64,000 nucleotides of DNA from Chryseobacterium sp. E1 (lineage in GTDB: Bacteria; Bacteroidota; Bacteroidia; Flavobacteriales; Weeksellaceae), in contig CP078104.1 in assembly GCA_019203745.1 (NCBI GenBank), positions 1,328,501-1,392,500 of the forward strand, given 5' to 3'. The translations under genes were made by a program, and so were the position numbers. Positions 28,800 to 38,681 of the stretch are shown piece by piece. Under the pieces are notes generated by a model. It saw nothing but the letters and a program-made list of their open reading frames with translations. It was not told the origin of the DNA and searched no databases. Positions within the stretch are counted from its first letter, which is position 1; each line of letters starts with the position of its first letter.

Positions 28800-30926
28800 A
28801 TGAAAAAACTACTCTTAACTCTTACTGTTGCAGCAGTATTCCAAAATGTGTCAGCACAGGAAATCACATTAGATAAAATATATTCAGGATACTACCGTGG
28901 AAAGGGCATTGCCGGAATCACTTCCATGAAAAACGGTGAAAATTACCTGGTTATTGAACCTACGGGAATTGCGAAATATTCTTACAAAACGTCTCAGAAA
29001 GAAGGAAATCTTGTTGACGGAAAGTTTGAAAGCTATATTTTCTCTGATGATGAGTCTAAAATCCTTTTACAAACCGGAAGCCAGCCTATCTACAGGCATT
29101 CCTTCCTTGGTAAATTTGATGTAAAGGATCTGAAATCCGGAAAAGTAATCAGCCTGAATGAAGGAAAACCTGTTCAGGAGCCTACATTTTCACCTGATGC
29201 TACAAAAGTGGCCTTCATTTCTGATAACAACCTGTATTATCAGGATCTTGCTTCAGGAAAAATCACTCAGATCACTACCGATGGTAAAAAGAACTCCATC
29301 CTTAATGGTCTGGCAGACTGGGTTTATGAAGAAGAATTCGGGCATGCAAGACAATATGAATGGACGAAAACTCGGATGCCATTGTATTTGTAAAGTCTGA
29401 CGAAAGCCAGGTTCCGGAAATTTATATTCCGATCTATGGGAAAACCTGTACCCCGCTGAAATGCGTTATAAATATCCGAAAGCAGGTGAAAAAAATTCTG
29501 TTGTTTCAGCACAGCTTTACCGTCTTGATAACGGAAAAACAATACAGCTGAACTTGGGATCTTTTAAAAATTATTACATCCCTAATGTGTTTCAGACTGC
29601 AAAACCGGATGAAATGGTTCTGATTACGTCTGAAAGAATTCAGAATGCTTCAGATATTTTAAAGGTGAATACCAAAACAGGAGCGGTTCAGAAACTATTC
29701 ACTGAAACTGATGAAAAATGGATCGATACAGACAGTCCTACTTTAGAGTTCCTTGAGGACAATTCTTTCCTTTGGGCTTCTGAAAGAGATGGAAACCGTC
29801 ATCTGTACTGGTATGACAAAGACGGTAAGCTTAAAAAGCAGATTACTAAAGGAAACTGGGAAGTAACGGATTACTATGGTTTCAATCCGAAATCTAAGGA
29901 AATCTATGTTCAGACTACAGAAAAAGGAAGCATCAATAAAGTGGTTTCCAAAGTAAATATTGAAAACGGAAAGTCGCAGCTGATTTCCAATACAGAAGGA
30001 AACAACTCTGCCAACTTCAGCAAAAATTACAGCTACTTCATTGAAACATCTTCTACTGCGGCAAGACCTTATACCTATGTTTTAAAAGACGGAAACGGAA
30101 AAGCGATAAAGAACTTCAGAACAACAATGATCAGTTGCAGAAATTAAAAACAGATAATTTTGTTGAAAAAGAATTCATTACGATTCCCAATGCAGCAGGA
30201 GATCAGATGAATGCATGGGTCATGAAGCCTAAAAACTTTGATCCTAATAAAAAATATCCGTTGTTTATGTTCCAGTATTCCGGTCCGGGATCTCAGCAGG
30301 TTGCCAATTCATGGGACAACGGAAATGCAATGTGGTTCAATCATCTAGTACAGAAAGGCTATATCGTGGCATGTGTAGATGGGCGTGGAACAGGCTATAA
30401 AGGTGCTAAATATAAAAAAGTAACTTATATGAACCTTGGAAAATATGAGATTGAAGACCAGATTACCGCTGCAAAGTGGTTCGGAAACCAGTCTTATATT
30501 GATAAAAGCAGAATCGGAATGTTCGGCTGGAGTTTCGGAGGGTATATGACCAGTTTGGCAATGACCAAGGGAGCAGATGTTTTCAAAATGGGAATTGCTG
30601 TAGCACCGGTTACCAACTGGAGATATTACGATTCTGTATATACGGAAAGATTTATGAGAACCCCTCAGGAAAATCCGGACGGATATGATAAGAACTCGCC
30701 TACAGAATATTCCAGTTTACTGAAAGGCAAGTTTTTATTAATCCACGGAACAGCTGATGACAATGTACATTTTCAGAATTCTATGGAATTTTCTGAGGCT
30801 TTGATCCAAAACAAAAAACAGTTTGATTTCATGGCCTATCCGGATAAAAACCACGGAATCTATGGTGGACAGACAAGACCTCAGCTGTACCAAAAAATGA
30901 CGGATTTTATCCTGAATAATTTATAG
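28800..30926 (+). CDS. Dipeptidyl peptidase IV (S9 family), frameshifted
   Basis: This is a secreted or periplasmic serine exopeptidase that removes dipeptides, typically Xaa-Pro, from peptide N-termini. It has a signal peptide (QNVSAQ), a beta-propeller with the EE motif LADWVYEEEF that grips the substrate amino group, and an alpha/beta hydrolase domain. Catalytic residues are visible: Ser in GWSFGGYM, Asp in HGTADDNVHF and His in DKNHGIYGG. The frame changes near 29355 and near 30130, both with continuous family similarity; the corrected protein is about 709 residues. It is followed 9 bases later by a secreted protein and, further on, by peptide transporters, which suggests a peptide-use cluster. 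Confidence 0.94.
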
Positions 30927-30935
30927 GACTGATTG

Positions 30936-31721
30936 ATGAAATCCGTATTTTATTTATTATTTCTGGTATGCTGGTCTGCACTGTTTTCACAAACAGCTGT
31001 AACAAATGACGGGAGAAAAGTTATGCTTTTTGAAGATAAGACCTGGAAACCCTATAGTGACAGCCTGGGAAGCTTTACCACACTGGAGGCCTCTACGGCC
31101 GGAGATCAAAAGGTAATCCTTTCCGGCAATGGCCAATGGAAATTTATGAATAAAAAAACGGAAGGCTTTTATGAAAATACACTGATCAGCAAAAGCAGGT
31201 TTGATTTTCCTAAAACCGCTACATCATTAGCCCAAAGCAAAAGAACAGATGCCGGGTTTTATTATGATCCGAAACAATGGAGCATTACAGAGGAACAGCA
31301 TCAATATACTCTTGGAGAATTTTCATTGCAAGGGACTTTAAACAAAGATTTACAGGCCTCTTTTGGAAGTTCTCCTGTAGACAAAGGAACTACGTTGCAT
31401 GATATCAGAAATAGCGTTCTTACGAACTTGCTGATGAACCCGAGTCATTATAAAATAAGGAAAACGGAATTCAGAACAGTGAACGGGGTGGAAATGTTCT
31501 ACATACAGTTTCATGACGTAGATTCCGGTTATGATATTATCCGGAACCACTTTATCACCGACGATCTGTATTGTGCAACCCTTAGTGCAGGATCTCCTGA
31601 GAAGGCCTTTACAGCTCATGAAAAAGAAATGCAAAACTTTATCAATGGTGCTGTAAAAATAAAGGTTGCTGATAAACTTGTTGAAATCATCAATGTACAG
31701 GCTCCTGTACCACCCCGGTAA
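30936..31721 (+). CDS. Secreted protein of unknown function, probably co-transcribed with DPP-IV
   Basis: The start ATG at 30936, after a TTG at 30933, gives a signal peptide (SVFYLLFLVCWSALFSQ) and a mature protein of about 240 residues. It contains a short DGRKVMLFEDKTWKPY segment of a kind seen in Bacteroidota proteins that begin with a DUF3157-like domain, then a longer unassigned region with mixed strands (HYKIRKTEFRTVNGVEMFYIQFHDV). The frame is intact. The DPP-IV stop is 9 bases upstream. I cannot assign a function; it may be a binding partner of the peptidase or unrelated. Confidence 0.75.
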   Translation: MKSVFYLLFLVCWSALFSQTAVTNDGRKVMLFEDKTWKPYSDSLGSFTTLEASTAGDQKVILSGNGQWKFMNKKTEGFYENTLISKSRFDFPKTATSLAQSKRTDAGFYYDPKQWSITEEQHQYTLGEFSLQGTLNKDLQASFGSSPVDKGTTLHDIRNSVLTNLLMNPSHYKIRKTEFRTVNGVEMFYIQFHDVDSGYDIIRNHFITDDLYCATLSAGSPEKAFTAHEKEMQNFINGAVKIKVADKLVEIINVQAPVPPR

Positions 31722-31839
31722 ACCAAAAAAATTAAGACTCACTATAAAAATCCCTTTCAAAATTATGGAAGGGATTCTTATTAATTTCATTAATCATTTA
31801 CGCCTGCATTATTTATTTTATCAATTGAAATTAAAAACT

Positions 31840-31847
31840 TACTTTTG
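31840..31847 (+). promoter_or_regulatory. -7 promoter element TACTTTTG
   Basis: TACTTTTG matches TAnnTTTG 20 bases before the start at 31868 of the first POT transporter. Confidence 0.5.
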
Positions 31848-31867
31848 GGGAATTGAAATTTGAATAT

Positions 31868-33492
31868 ATGAAGACTAAACATCCTAAAGGGCTGCCCTAT
31901 CTCTTTTTCACAGAAATGTGGGAGCGTTTCGGGTACTACCTGATTCTTGGAATCTTTGTTCTGTATGTGATTGAGCCTGCCGGCATGAAAGGAGGCCTTG
32001 GACTGCCTGACAAAACGGCTGATGATATTTTCGGAACTTATATTGCACTTACCTACCTTACTCCTTTTATCGGAGGGTTTCTGGCTGACAGGGTTTTAGG
32101 GTATATCAAATCTATTTACCTAGGTGGTTTTCTGATGGCTGCCGGTTATATAGGAATGGGTGTTTTCAAAGAATTACCGTTATTTTATACCTCTCTTGCA
32201 TTGATTATTATCGGAAACGGTTTCTTTAAGCCTACTATTTCTACTCTTTTAGGTAATCTTTATTCTGAAGAGCCTTACAAAGCCAATAAAGATTCCGGGT
32301 ATAATATTTTCTATATGGGAATCAATATCGGGGCGTTTATCTGTAATATTATCGCAGCCTTTATGCGTAATAAATTCGGTTGGGGTGAAGCGTTTATCAC
32401 TGCCGGAGTGGGAATGCTGATTGGTATGGTTATTTTTACCATCGGAAGAAAACATTATATTCACGCTGCACAGATGAAGCCTGTACAGGAGGGAGATACA
32501 AAGCTTTCCGAGATCATGATGAAAGTATTTGTTCCCGCTATTGCTGCCGGAGCTATAGGTTGGTTTATTCCCAATAATATTTTTGGAAGCGACAGTACGG
32601 ATGCCTTTATTTTCGCCTGTGTTCCTGTTATTTACTTCTACGCTTCTCTTTACTTTAAAGCTAAGCCAGATGAAAAAGCATCAATTGGTGCGTTACTTTC
32701 CGTATTCCTGATCAGTATGTTTTTCTGGGCTGTTTTCAAACAAAACGGTACAGCCTTGACAAGATGGGCTAATTATTATACGGACAGAAGTGTTCCTGCC
32801 TCTCTTGAAAAACCATTGGAAGGAATCTATATGGTGGATGGTAAAAGCTATGAAGATAAAGAAACACCTGTATATGATAATCAGTTCCGGGCTCAAAAAG
32901 ACGATAAAGGAGAAACCAAAAAGAAACGGGAAAAGACGTTTACTTTAAAAATATCTCTCCTGAACAGCGTACTGCGCTTGAGCAAAACCCTGAAAGTAAA
33001 GTTTATCTGTACAACACGGAATTATTCCAGTCTATCAATCCATTCTGGGTAATTGCTTTAACTCCTGTTATCGTTGGTTTCTGGGCACTTCTTAGAAGAA
33101 AAGGAAAAGAGCCGTTAACGCCTACAAAGATCGTTCTGGGATTATTCATTTCAGGGCTTTCATGTCTGGTCATGGTACTGGCAGTAATGGCCGGAGATAA
33201 CGGGGCTGTAAAAGTTTCTCCTTTGTGGCTTGTAGCAAGTTACGGAGTAATTACAATTGGGGAATTATGCCTTTCACCAATGGGGCTTTCTTTCGTTTCC
33301 AAACTTTCACCTGCAAGGATCACAGCATTGATGATGGGAGGTTTCTTCCTGGCGAATTCTGTGGGGAATAAACTTTCAGGAATCCTGGCAAGTACATGGT
33401 ACAATTACGAAAACAAGACGAATTACTTCCTTGTGAATTTCGCTTTGTTAATATTTGCTACCCTTTTAGGTCTTTCCATGTTAAAAGATTAA
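31868..33492 (+). CDS. POT family peptide transporter (first of three), frameshifted
   Basis: This is a proton-coupled oligopeptide transporter of the major facilitator superfamily. The start at 31868 gives MKTKHPKGLPYLFFTEMWERFGYYLILGIFVLYV, with the ExxERFxYY signature on TM1; FIGGFLADRVLGYIKSI and IIGNGFFKPTISTLLG follow, and GELCLSPMGLSFVSKLSP is the typical late-helix POT motif. The frame changes near 32930 in an A/G-rich run within a long loop before TM9 and recovers at QSINPFWVIALTPVI. Corrected length is about 540 residues. It has its own promoter and terminator. Confidence 0.93.
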
Positions 33493-33544
33493 ATAAAATC
33501 ATGAAGGAAAAAGGACACTAATCCTTAATATTATAAAGAATATC

Positions 33545-33572
33545 AAGCTGCAGATGGATCTGCAGCTTTTTT
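33545..33572 (+). terminator. Terminator after first POT gene
   Basis: AAGCTGCAGA (33545-33554) pairs perfectly with TCTGCAGCTT (33559-33568) around TGGA, followed by a T run. Confidence 0.85.
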
Positions 33573-33594
33573 ATTTAAAAATAAAATTAAAAAC

Positions 33595-33624
33595 TTGCCA
33601 AAAACCTAAAATAAACTATATTTG
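33595..33624 (+). promoter_or_regulatory. Promoter of second POT gene (TTG-N19-TATATTTG)
   Basis: TTG at 33595-33597 and TATATTTG at 33617-33624 match the Bacteroidota -33/-7 promoter with the optimal 19-base spacer; the start codon is 28 bases further on. Confidence 0.7.
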
Positions 33625-33652
33625 TCAGTCTTAACAAAAATTAACAGTAAAA

Positions 33653-35404
33653 ATGGATAATATTGAAGCATTGAGTCCGAAACCGGATGAATTTGTAGAG
33701 AATAAGAATTCCAGACATCCAAAAGGGTTATGGGTTCTTTTCGGAACGGAAATGTGGGAGCGTTTCAACTTTTATGGGATGAGGGCACTTTTGACGCTCT
33801 TCATGGTAAATTCCTTATTGATAAAAGAAGCAGATGCTGCGATCATCTATGGTGGATTCCTGGCTTTATGTTATTTAACACCTCTTTTGGGAGGATTCAT
33901 TGCTGATAAATATATCGGAAACAGATTTGCCATTATCGTAGGTGGATCACTGATGGCGATTGGTCAGTTTTTATTATTCATCAGTGCCTCAACGTTCTCT
34001 GCTGATCTTGGAAGCGCTAAACTTATCATGTGGCTTGCCTTATTTGTTATCATCTTTGGTAATGGATTCTTCAAACCGAATATTTCCTCAATGGTAGGAA
34101 GTCTTTATCCGAAGCAGGAAAAATCTAAGCTTGACTCTGCATTCACCATTTTTTATATGGGGATCAACATCGGAGCATTCTTAGGTCAGTTTATCTGCCC
34201 TTACGTAGGTGACGTAAAGGATGCTGCAACCGGAGTAAGAGATATTTTTGCTTTCAAATGGGGTTCCTGGCAGCTTCAATTGCGATGCTTATTGGAACTG
34301 TAACATTCTTCATCCTTAAAAATAAATATGTTGTAACTCCGGAAGGAAGACCTATAGGAGATTACCAAAAAATAACAGTACTGCAGATTTCGAAGAAGGA
34401 GAATCTCAGACGGCAAAATTCTCAGGGGTGTCTTTAGGAATCACTGTAGGTATATTTGCTGTCCTGTTCTTTGTATTCAGATATTTACTGGTAGGAGAAC
34501 TTGGATTCAACTCTATGGAGATGGGGCAAATGATCAAAGGAATCATTTATCCGTTCATTTATGCTGCAGGTATTTCCTTGGCATTCCTGATCATGTCTTC
34601 TGCAGAAAACAAGATTGAGAGACAGAGAATCTGGGTAATCTATATCGTTTCATTCTTTATTATTTTCTTCTGGGCTGCATTCGAGCAGGCAGGATCTTCT
34701 TTAACGTTTATTGCAGATAACCAGACCGACAGAAATATCTTCGGATGGAATATGCCGCCTTCAATGGTTCAGATCTTTAACGGAATCTTCGTGGTTATTC
34801 TGGCAGTTCCTTTCAGTTTATGCTGGGATAAGCTTAGAGCAAAAGGAAAAGAGCCTGTATCTCCATTCAAACAAGCGATGGGATTAGCATTAATCGCTCT
34901 TTCTTATTTTATCATTGCACACAATGTAAAAGATTTAGGAAACTCAGGTTTATTAGCTATCAAATGGCTAATGCTGCTTTATTTCATCCAGACTTGTGGT
35001 GAACTTTGTCTTTCTCCAATCGGTTTATCATTGGTAGGTAAGCTTGCTCCAAAGAGATTTGCTTCGTTATTGTATGGTGTATTCTTCATTTCCAATGCTG
35101 CCGGCTATGCTTTGGCAGGTTCATTAGGAGCGCTTATCCCTGCAACAGGTGATAAGTTTAAAAAAGCTCAGGAAATAGGAGTTAACTTACAGGATGTTCT
35201 GGATAAAAAGTAACCCTTACAGCTGATCAGGTAGCAGCATTCGAAAAAGCTCAGTTACCATTGCATAACCCTACATTCGTAGGATTTGAGATCCATAATT
35301 TATTCGAATTCTTTATGGTATTCGTTGTGCTTTGTGGTATTGCTTCGGTGATTTTAGGTTTACTTTCACCTATCTTAAAGAAAATGATGCACGGTGTCAA
35401 CTAA
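33653..35404 (+). CDS. POT family peptide transporter (second), frameshifted
   Basis: A second proton-coupled oligopeptide transporter, about 580 residues after correction. It has TEMWERFNFYGMRALLTLFMV on TM1, LGGFIADKYIGNRFAII, IIFGNGFFKPNISSMVGSLYP and TCGELCLSPIGLSLVGKLAP late in the protein. The end reads HNLFEFFMVFVVLCGIASVILGLLSPILKKM. Frameshifts lie near 34265, near 34370 and near 35210. It has its own strong promoter and is followed by a terminator. The TM1 WERFNFYGMR sequence is closer to the third copy than the first, suggesting two successive duplications. Confidence 0.93.
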
Positions 35405-35426
35405 GTGTATTCACAAAATATGAATA

Positions 35427-35457
35427 AAAACCTCTGCTAAGTCAGAGGTTTTTTTTT
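35427..35457 (+). terminator. Terminator after second POT gene
   Basis: AAAACCTCTG (35427-35436) pairs with CAGAGGTTTT (35443-35452) around a 6-base loop and runs into nine T residues. Confidence 0.9.
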
Positions 35458-35465
35458 ATTTTCGT

Positions 35466-36460
35466 ATGATGGAAATTTCCGAAGATTCTTTATTCCAATC
35501 CGTAAAGGAGATCATTAGGCAGTCGCGCGAAAAAGTTTTTCGAATAGCGAATTCTACTCTACTGCTCACTTACTGGCAGATTGGAAAACTTATTGTTGAA
35601 GATGAACAACAGGGAAAAGAACGTGCGGAATATGGGAAATATACTTTAAAAAATCTCTCTCAGAAGCTTAGTTTAGAATTTGGAAAAGGGTTTGATGAAA
35701 GCAATTTAAGAAATATGCGCTCTTTCTATAGGGATTTCCAATTCGTGACGCAGTGCGTCACGAATTGAGCTGGACTCACTATAGATTATTATTCAAAATA
35801 GATAATACCCACAAAATCAATTATTATATAGACGAAGCTATTCAGAATAACTGGAGCTCAAGAGATTTAAAAAGACAGATCAATTCCCTTGCCTACGAAA
35901 GAGTTCTTGAACATAAAAAATCACCGGCTGAAAATATCCAGAGCGTTTTAAAAGATCCATATATTTTTGAATTTTTAGGTTTAAAAGCTGATGAACAATT
36001 CTCCGAAAAAGAAATTGAAACGGCTATTATTGACCATATTCAAAAATTTTTACTGGAATTCGGAAAAGGATTCGCTTTTGTTGCCAGACAGCAGCATATT
36101 TCAACGGATACGTCGGACTTCTACATAGATCTTGTCTTCTATAATTACATATTAAAATGCTTTGTCATTATTGATCTGAAAACCGGAGAGCTTTCCCATC
36201 AGGATATCGGGCAGATCGATATGTATGTAAGAATGTATGATGATCTTAAACGTGGCGAAGGAGATAATCCTACCATCGGAATTCTCTTGTGTTCCGAAAA
36301 GGACGAAACTATTGTGAAATATTCCGTACTGAATGATAAAAATAATTTATTTGCCAGCAAATATCTGCTGTACCTCCTCCCAAAAGAAGAAGAACTGAAA
36401 CAAATCATCGACCAGGACAGAATCCGTTTTGAACTGGATCAGAACAATAAAAACCCTTAA
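35466..36460 (+). CDS. DUF1016 (YhcG) PD-(D/E)XK nuclease-domain protein, one frameshift
   Basis: The N-terminus is the DUF1016 helical domain (ANSTLLLTYWQIGKLIVEDEQQG, KGFDESNLRNMRSFY). One T is missing near 35735; in the next frame it continues FPIRDAVRHELSWTHYRLL, a hallmark of the family. The C-terminal nuclease domain has FVARQQHI, DFYIDLVFYN and FVIIDLKTGEL, the last holding D-x-K with the upstream D of the PD-(D/E)XK fold, and IGILLCSEKD. About 331 residues. YhcG-type proteins are often found in accessory regions with restriction or toxin systems. Here the gene sits alone between two POT transporter genes, with no partner visible. Confidence 0.9.
35740..35766. repeat. 27-base perfect palindrome inside the DUF1016 gene
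   Basis: AATTCGTGACGCA and TGCGTCACGAATT are exact inverted copies around a single central G. It lies in the coding sequence for the conserved IRDAVRHEL stretch, just after the frameshift site, so it may be a by-product of coding constraint. Confidence 0.6.
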
Positions 36461-36483
36461 TTAAAACTTAATCATATATCATT

Positions 36484-37993
36484 ATGAGTGTAACTTTAGA
36501 TGAAATACAAAATTTCAAAGGAAAATATCCCAGACAGATCTGGAGCCTGTTTTTCTCTGAAATGTGGGAACGCTTCTGCTTCTACGGAATGCGTGGAATG
36601 CTTGTTTTCTTTATGATCTCACAGCTCAACTTCCATGAAAGAGAAGCCAACCTTCAGTATGGAGCCACACAGGCTTTTGTATATGCCTTTACTTTCGTGG
36701 GAGGTCTTTTTGCTGACAAAATTCTGGGATTCAGAAAATCACTTTTCTGGGGTGGGCTTCTGATGATTGTCGGAAGTTTGATTCTGGCAACCGATCCGCA
36801 TAAATTCTTTTTCCTGGGAATTGCATTTACCGTAGTGGGAACAGGTTTCTTCAAACCTAATATTTCATCCATGGTAGGCCAGCTTTATAAGCCTAATGAT
36901 TCAAGAGCAGATGCAGGCTTTTCCCTTTTTATGCAGGTATTAACCTGGGGGCATTATTAGGAGGTTATCTATGTATTGCTATTGGTAAAGGAGAGTTTCT
37001 TGGTAATATCATTGCTGAAGAAATGAGATGGCATATCGCATTTGGATTAGCTTCCATCGTAATGGTAGTGAGCTTAATCAACTTTGTCTTTACCCAAAGA
37101 AGACTCGGAACTATAGGACTTCAGCCGGGGCATCCTTTAGCTGAAGTGAAAACAGCTCCTATTCCGAAGTGGAAAGAATATGGAGTTTATGTTCTGTCAT
37201 TGATTTTTGTACCGGTTATTATGACCATGGTTGCCAAAACAGAATATACCGATTATTTTATGTGGACAATAGGTCCGTTGACATTGATCTACTTATTCTA
37301 CGAAATGTCTAAAGTAACAGCTTCTGAGCGCAAAAAGCTTTGGGCAGCACTGGTTTTCATTATCTTCTCCATTATATTCTGGGGTATTTATGAGCAAAGT
37401 GGAGGTTCTTTGAGTATTTTCGCTGCAAAAAACCTGAATAAAGATCTTCTTGGACTTGATCCAAACGGAGTGAACAATTCAGGAGGAGCATTCTTTATTA
37501 TTTTCCTGGCACCGCTTATCGGGCTTCTCTGGATCTGGCTGAATAAAAGAAAAATTGAGCCGAACACCATTATTAAATTCGGTTTGGGATTCATTTTCCT
37601 AGGTTTAGGATATTATGTTTTATTTGCCACCCGTCTCTTTGCCAACCTTCAGGGATTACTTCCCTTAATTTCTTCACATTGGCATTACTGATCATTACCC
37701 TTGGAGAACTTTGTCTCTCTCCTATCGGATTATCGATCATGACCAAGCTTTCTACGAAGAACCTTCAGGGAATGATGATGGGAATGTGGTTCCTTGCTTC
37801 AGCTTACGGGCAATATGTTGCGGGGATCATCGGGGCCAGCCTTGCTACAGCAAAAGAAGGTTCTACCAACTATGATGCTTTGATCACTTATACCGATGGA
37901 TATAAACAATTAGGATTATACGCCGTAATTGCCGGAGTGGTATTAATTTTGATATCTCCGTTTGTAAAAAAATTAATGCAGGAGGTAAAATAG
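36484..37993 (+). CDS. POT family peptide transporter (third), frameshifted
   Basis: The third proton-coupled oligopeptide transporter of the cluster. It has SEMWERFCFYGMRGMLVFFMI on TM1, FVGGLFADKILGFRKSL, VVGTGFFKPNISSMVGQLY, and a C-terminal GELCLSPIGLSIMTKLSTKN. A charged loop follows the early helices, and IIFWGIYEQSGGSLSIFAAKN is the typical TM7 region of the family (E-x-x-G-x-S). Frameshifts lie near 36935 and 37665; corrected length about 503 residues. It starts 23 bases after the DUF1016 gene, so it may share its transcript. It is followed by a thioredoxin-like gene 40 bases later. Confidence 0.93.
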
Positions 37994-38033
37994 AAATAAG
38001 TAATTATGCTTATTTTTACGTAAATATCAAATT

Positions 38034-38565
38034 ATGAAGAAAATTTTAAGCATAGTTCTCTTATTACTATTAAATTTTAGTTTCGCCCAGGTAAAATGGA
38101 TGACTATTGAAGAAGCTTTAAAAGCCCAAAAGGAAAATCCTAAAAAGATCCTTATCGATTTTTACGCAGACTGGTGCGGGCCATGTAAGATCATGGACAA
38201 AAAAACATACGGTCATCCTGTAATAGCCCAGATCTTAAATGAAAATTATTATCCGGTAAAATTTAATGCAGAAGAGAAAAAAAGTCTTGAAATTTTTGGA
38301 AGAACATTTTCCAACCCGAACACAGAGCAAAAGAAAGGAAGAAACTCCTTGCACGAATTTACCCAGTATATGAATGTAGGAGCTGTTCCAAGTACCGTTT
38401 TTCTGGATGAACATGGTGACCCGATTACCATTCTTCAGGGAGAATTATCTGCAAAAGAACTGGAACCTTATCTGGAACTGATCTCAAAAGATCTTTTAAA
38501 AAGATCCGAACCCGGGAACAATGGGAAGATTACCAGAAAAATTCAAATCTAAAATCAAAGATTAA
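38034..38565 (+). CDS. Secreted thioredoxin-like protein, C-terminus frameshifted
   Basis: The signal peptide ends in SFAQ, and the mature protein has a thioredoxin fold with the redox motif DFYADWCGPCKIMDKKTY (WCGPC) and the cis-proline GAVPSTVFLDEHGD. It is likely a periplasmic disulfide reductase or an exporter-linked folding helper. An insertion between the two motifs includes SNPNTEQKKGRNSLHEF. The visible frame ends at 38552 with a basic tail, but in neighbouring frames the sequence continues REQWEDYQKNFKSKIKD and stops at 38565, so one or two bases may be missing near 38495 and 38545. About 176 residues. Confidence 0.85.
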
Positions 38566-38571
38566 ATACAT

Positions 38572-38602
38572 AAAAAGGCTTTCAGGATCTGAAAGCCTTT
38601 TT
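38572..38602 (+). terminator. Strong hairpin terminator
   Basis: AAAAAGGCTTTCAG (38572-38585) pairs over 14 bases with CTGAAAGCCTTTTT (38589-38602) around a 3-base loop, ending in T residues. Confidence 0.88.
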
Positions 38603-38681
38603 CATGCCTCAATTTTTAATATTTTGGAATGAAAAATTTCAAATCCCAGCTATTTTCCCGAAATTAGGGCTCGTTTTTCAA

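Noticed and set aside
31868..37993. Prophage or integrative element around the POT cluster
   Set aside because: No integrase, transposase, phage structural gene or tRNA-adjacent attachment repeat is visible.
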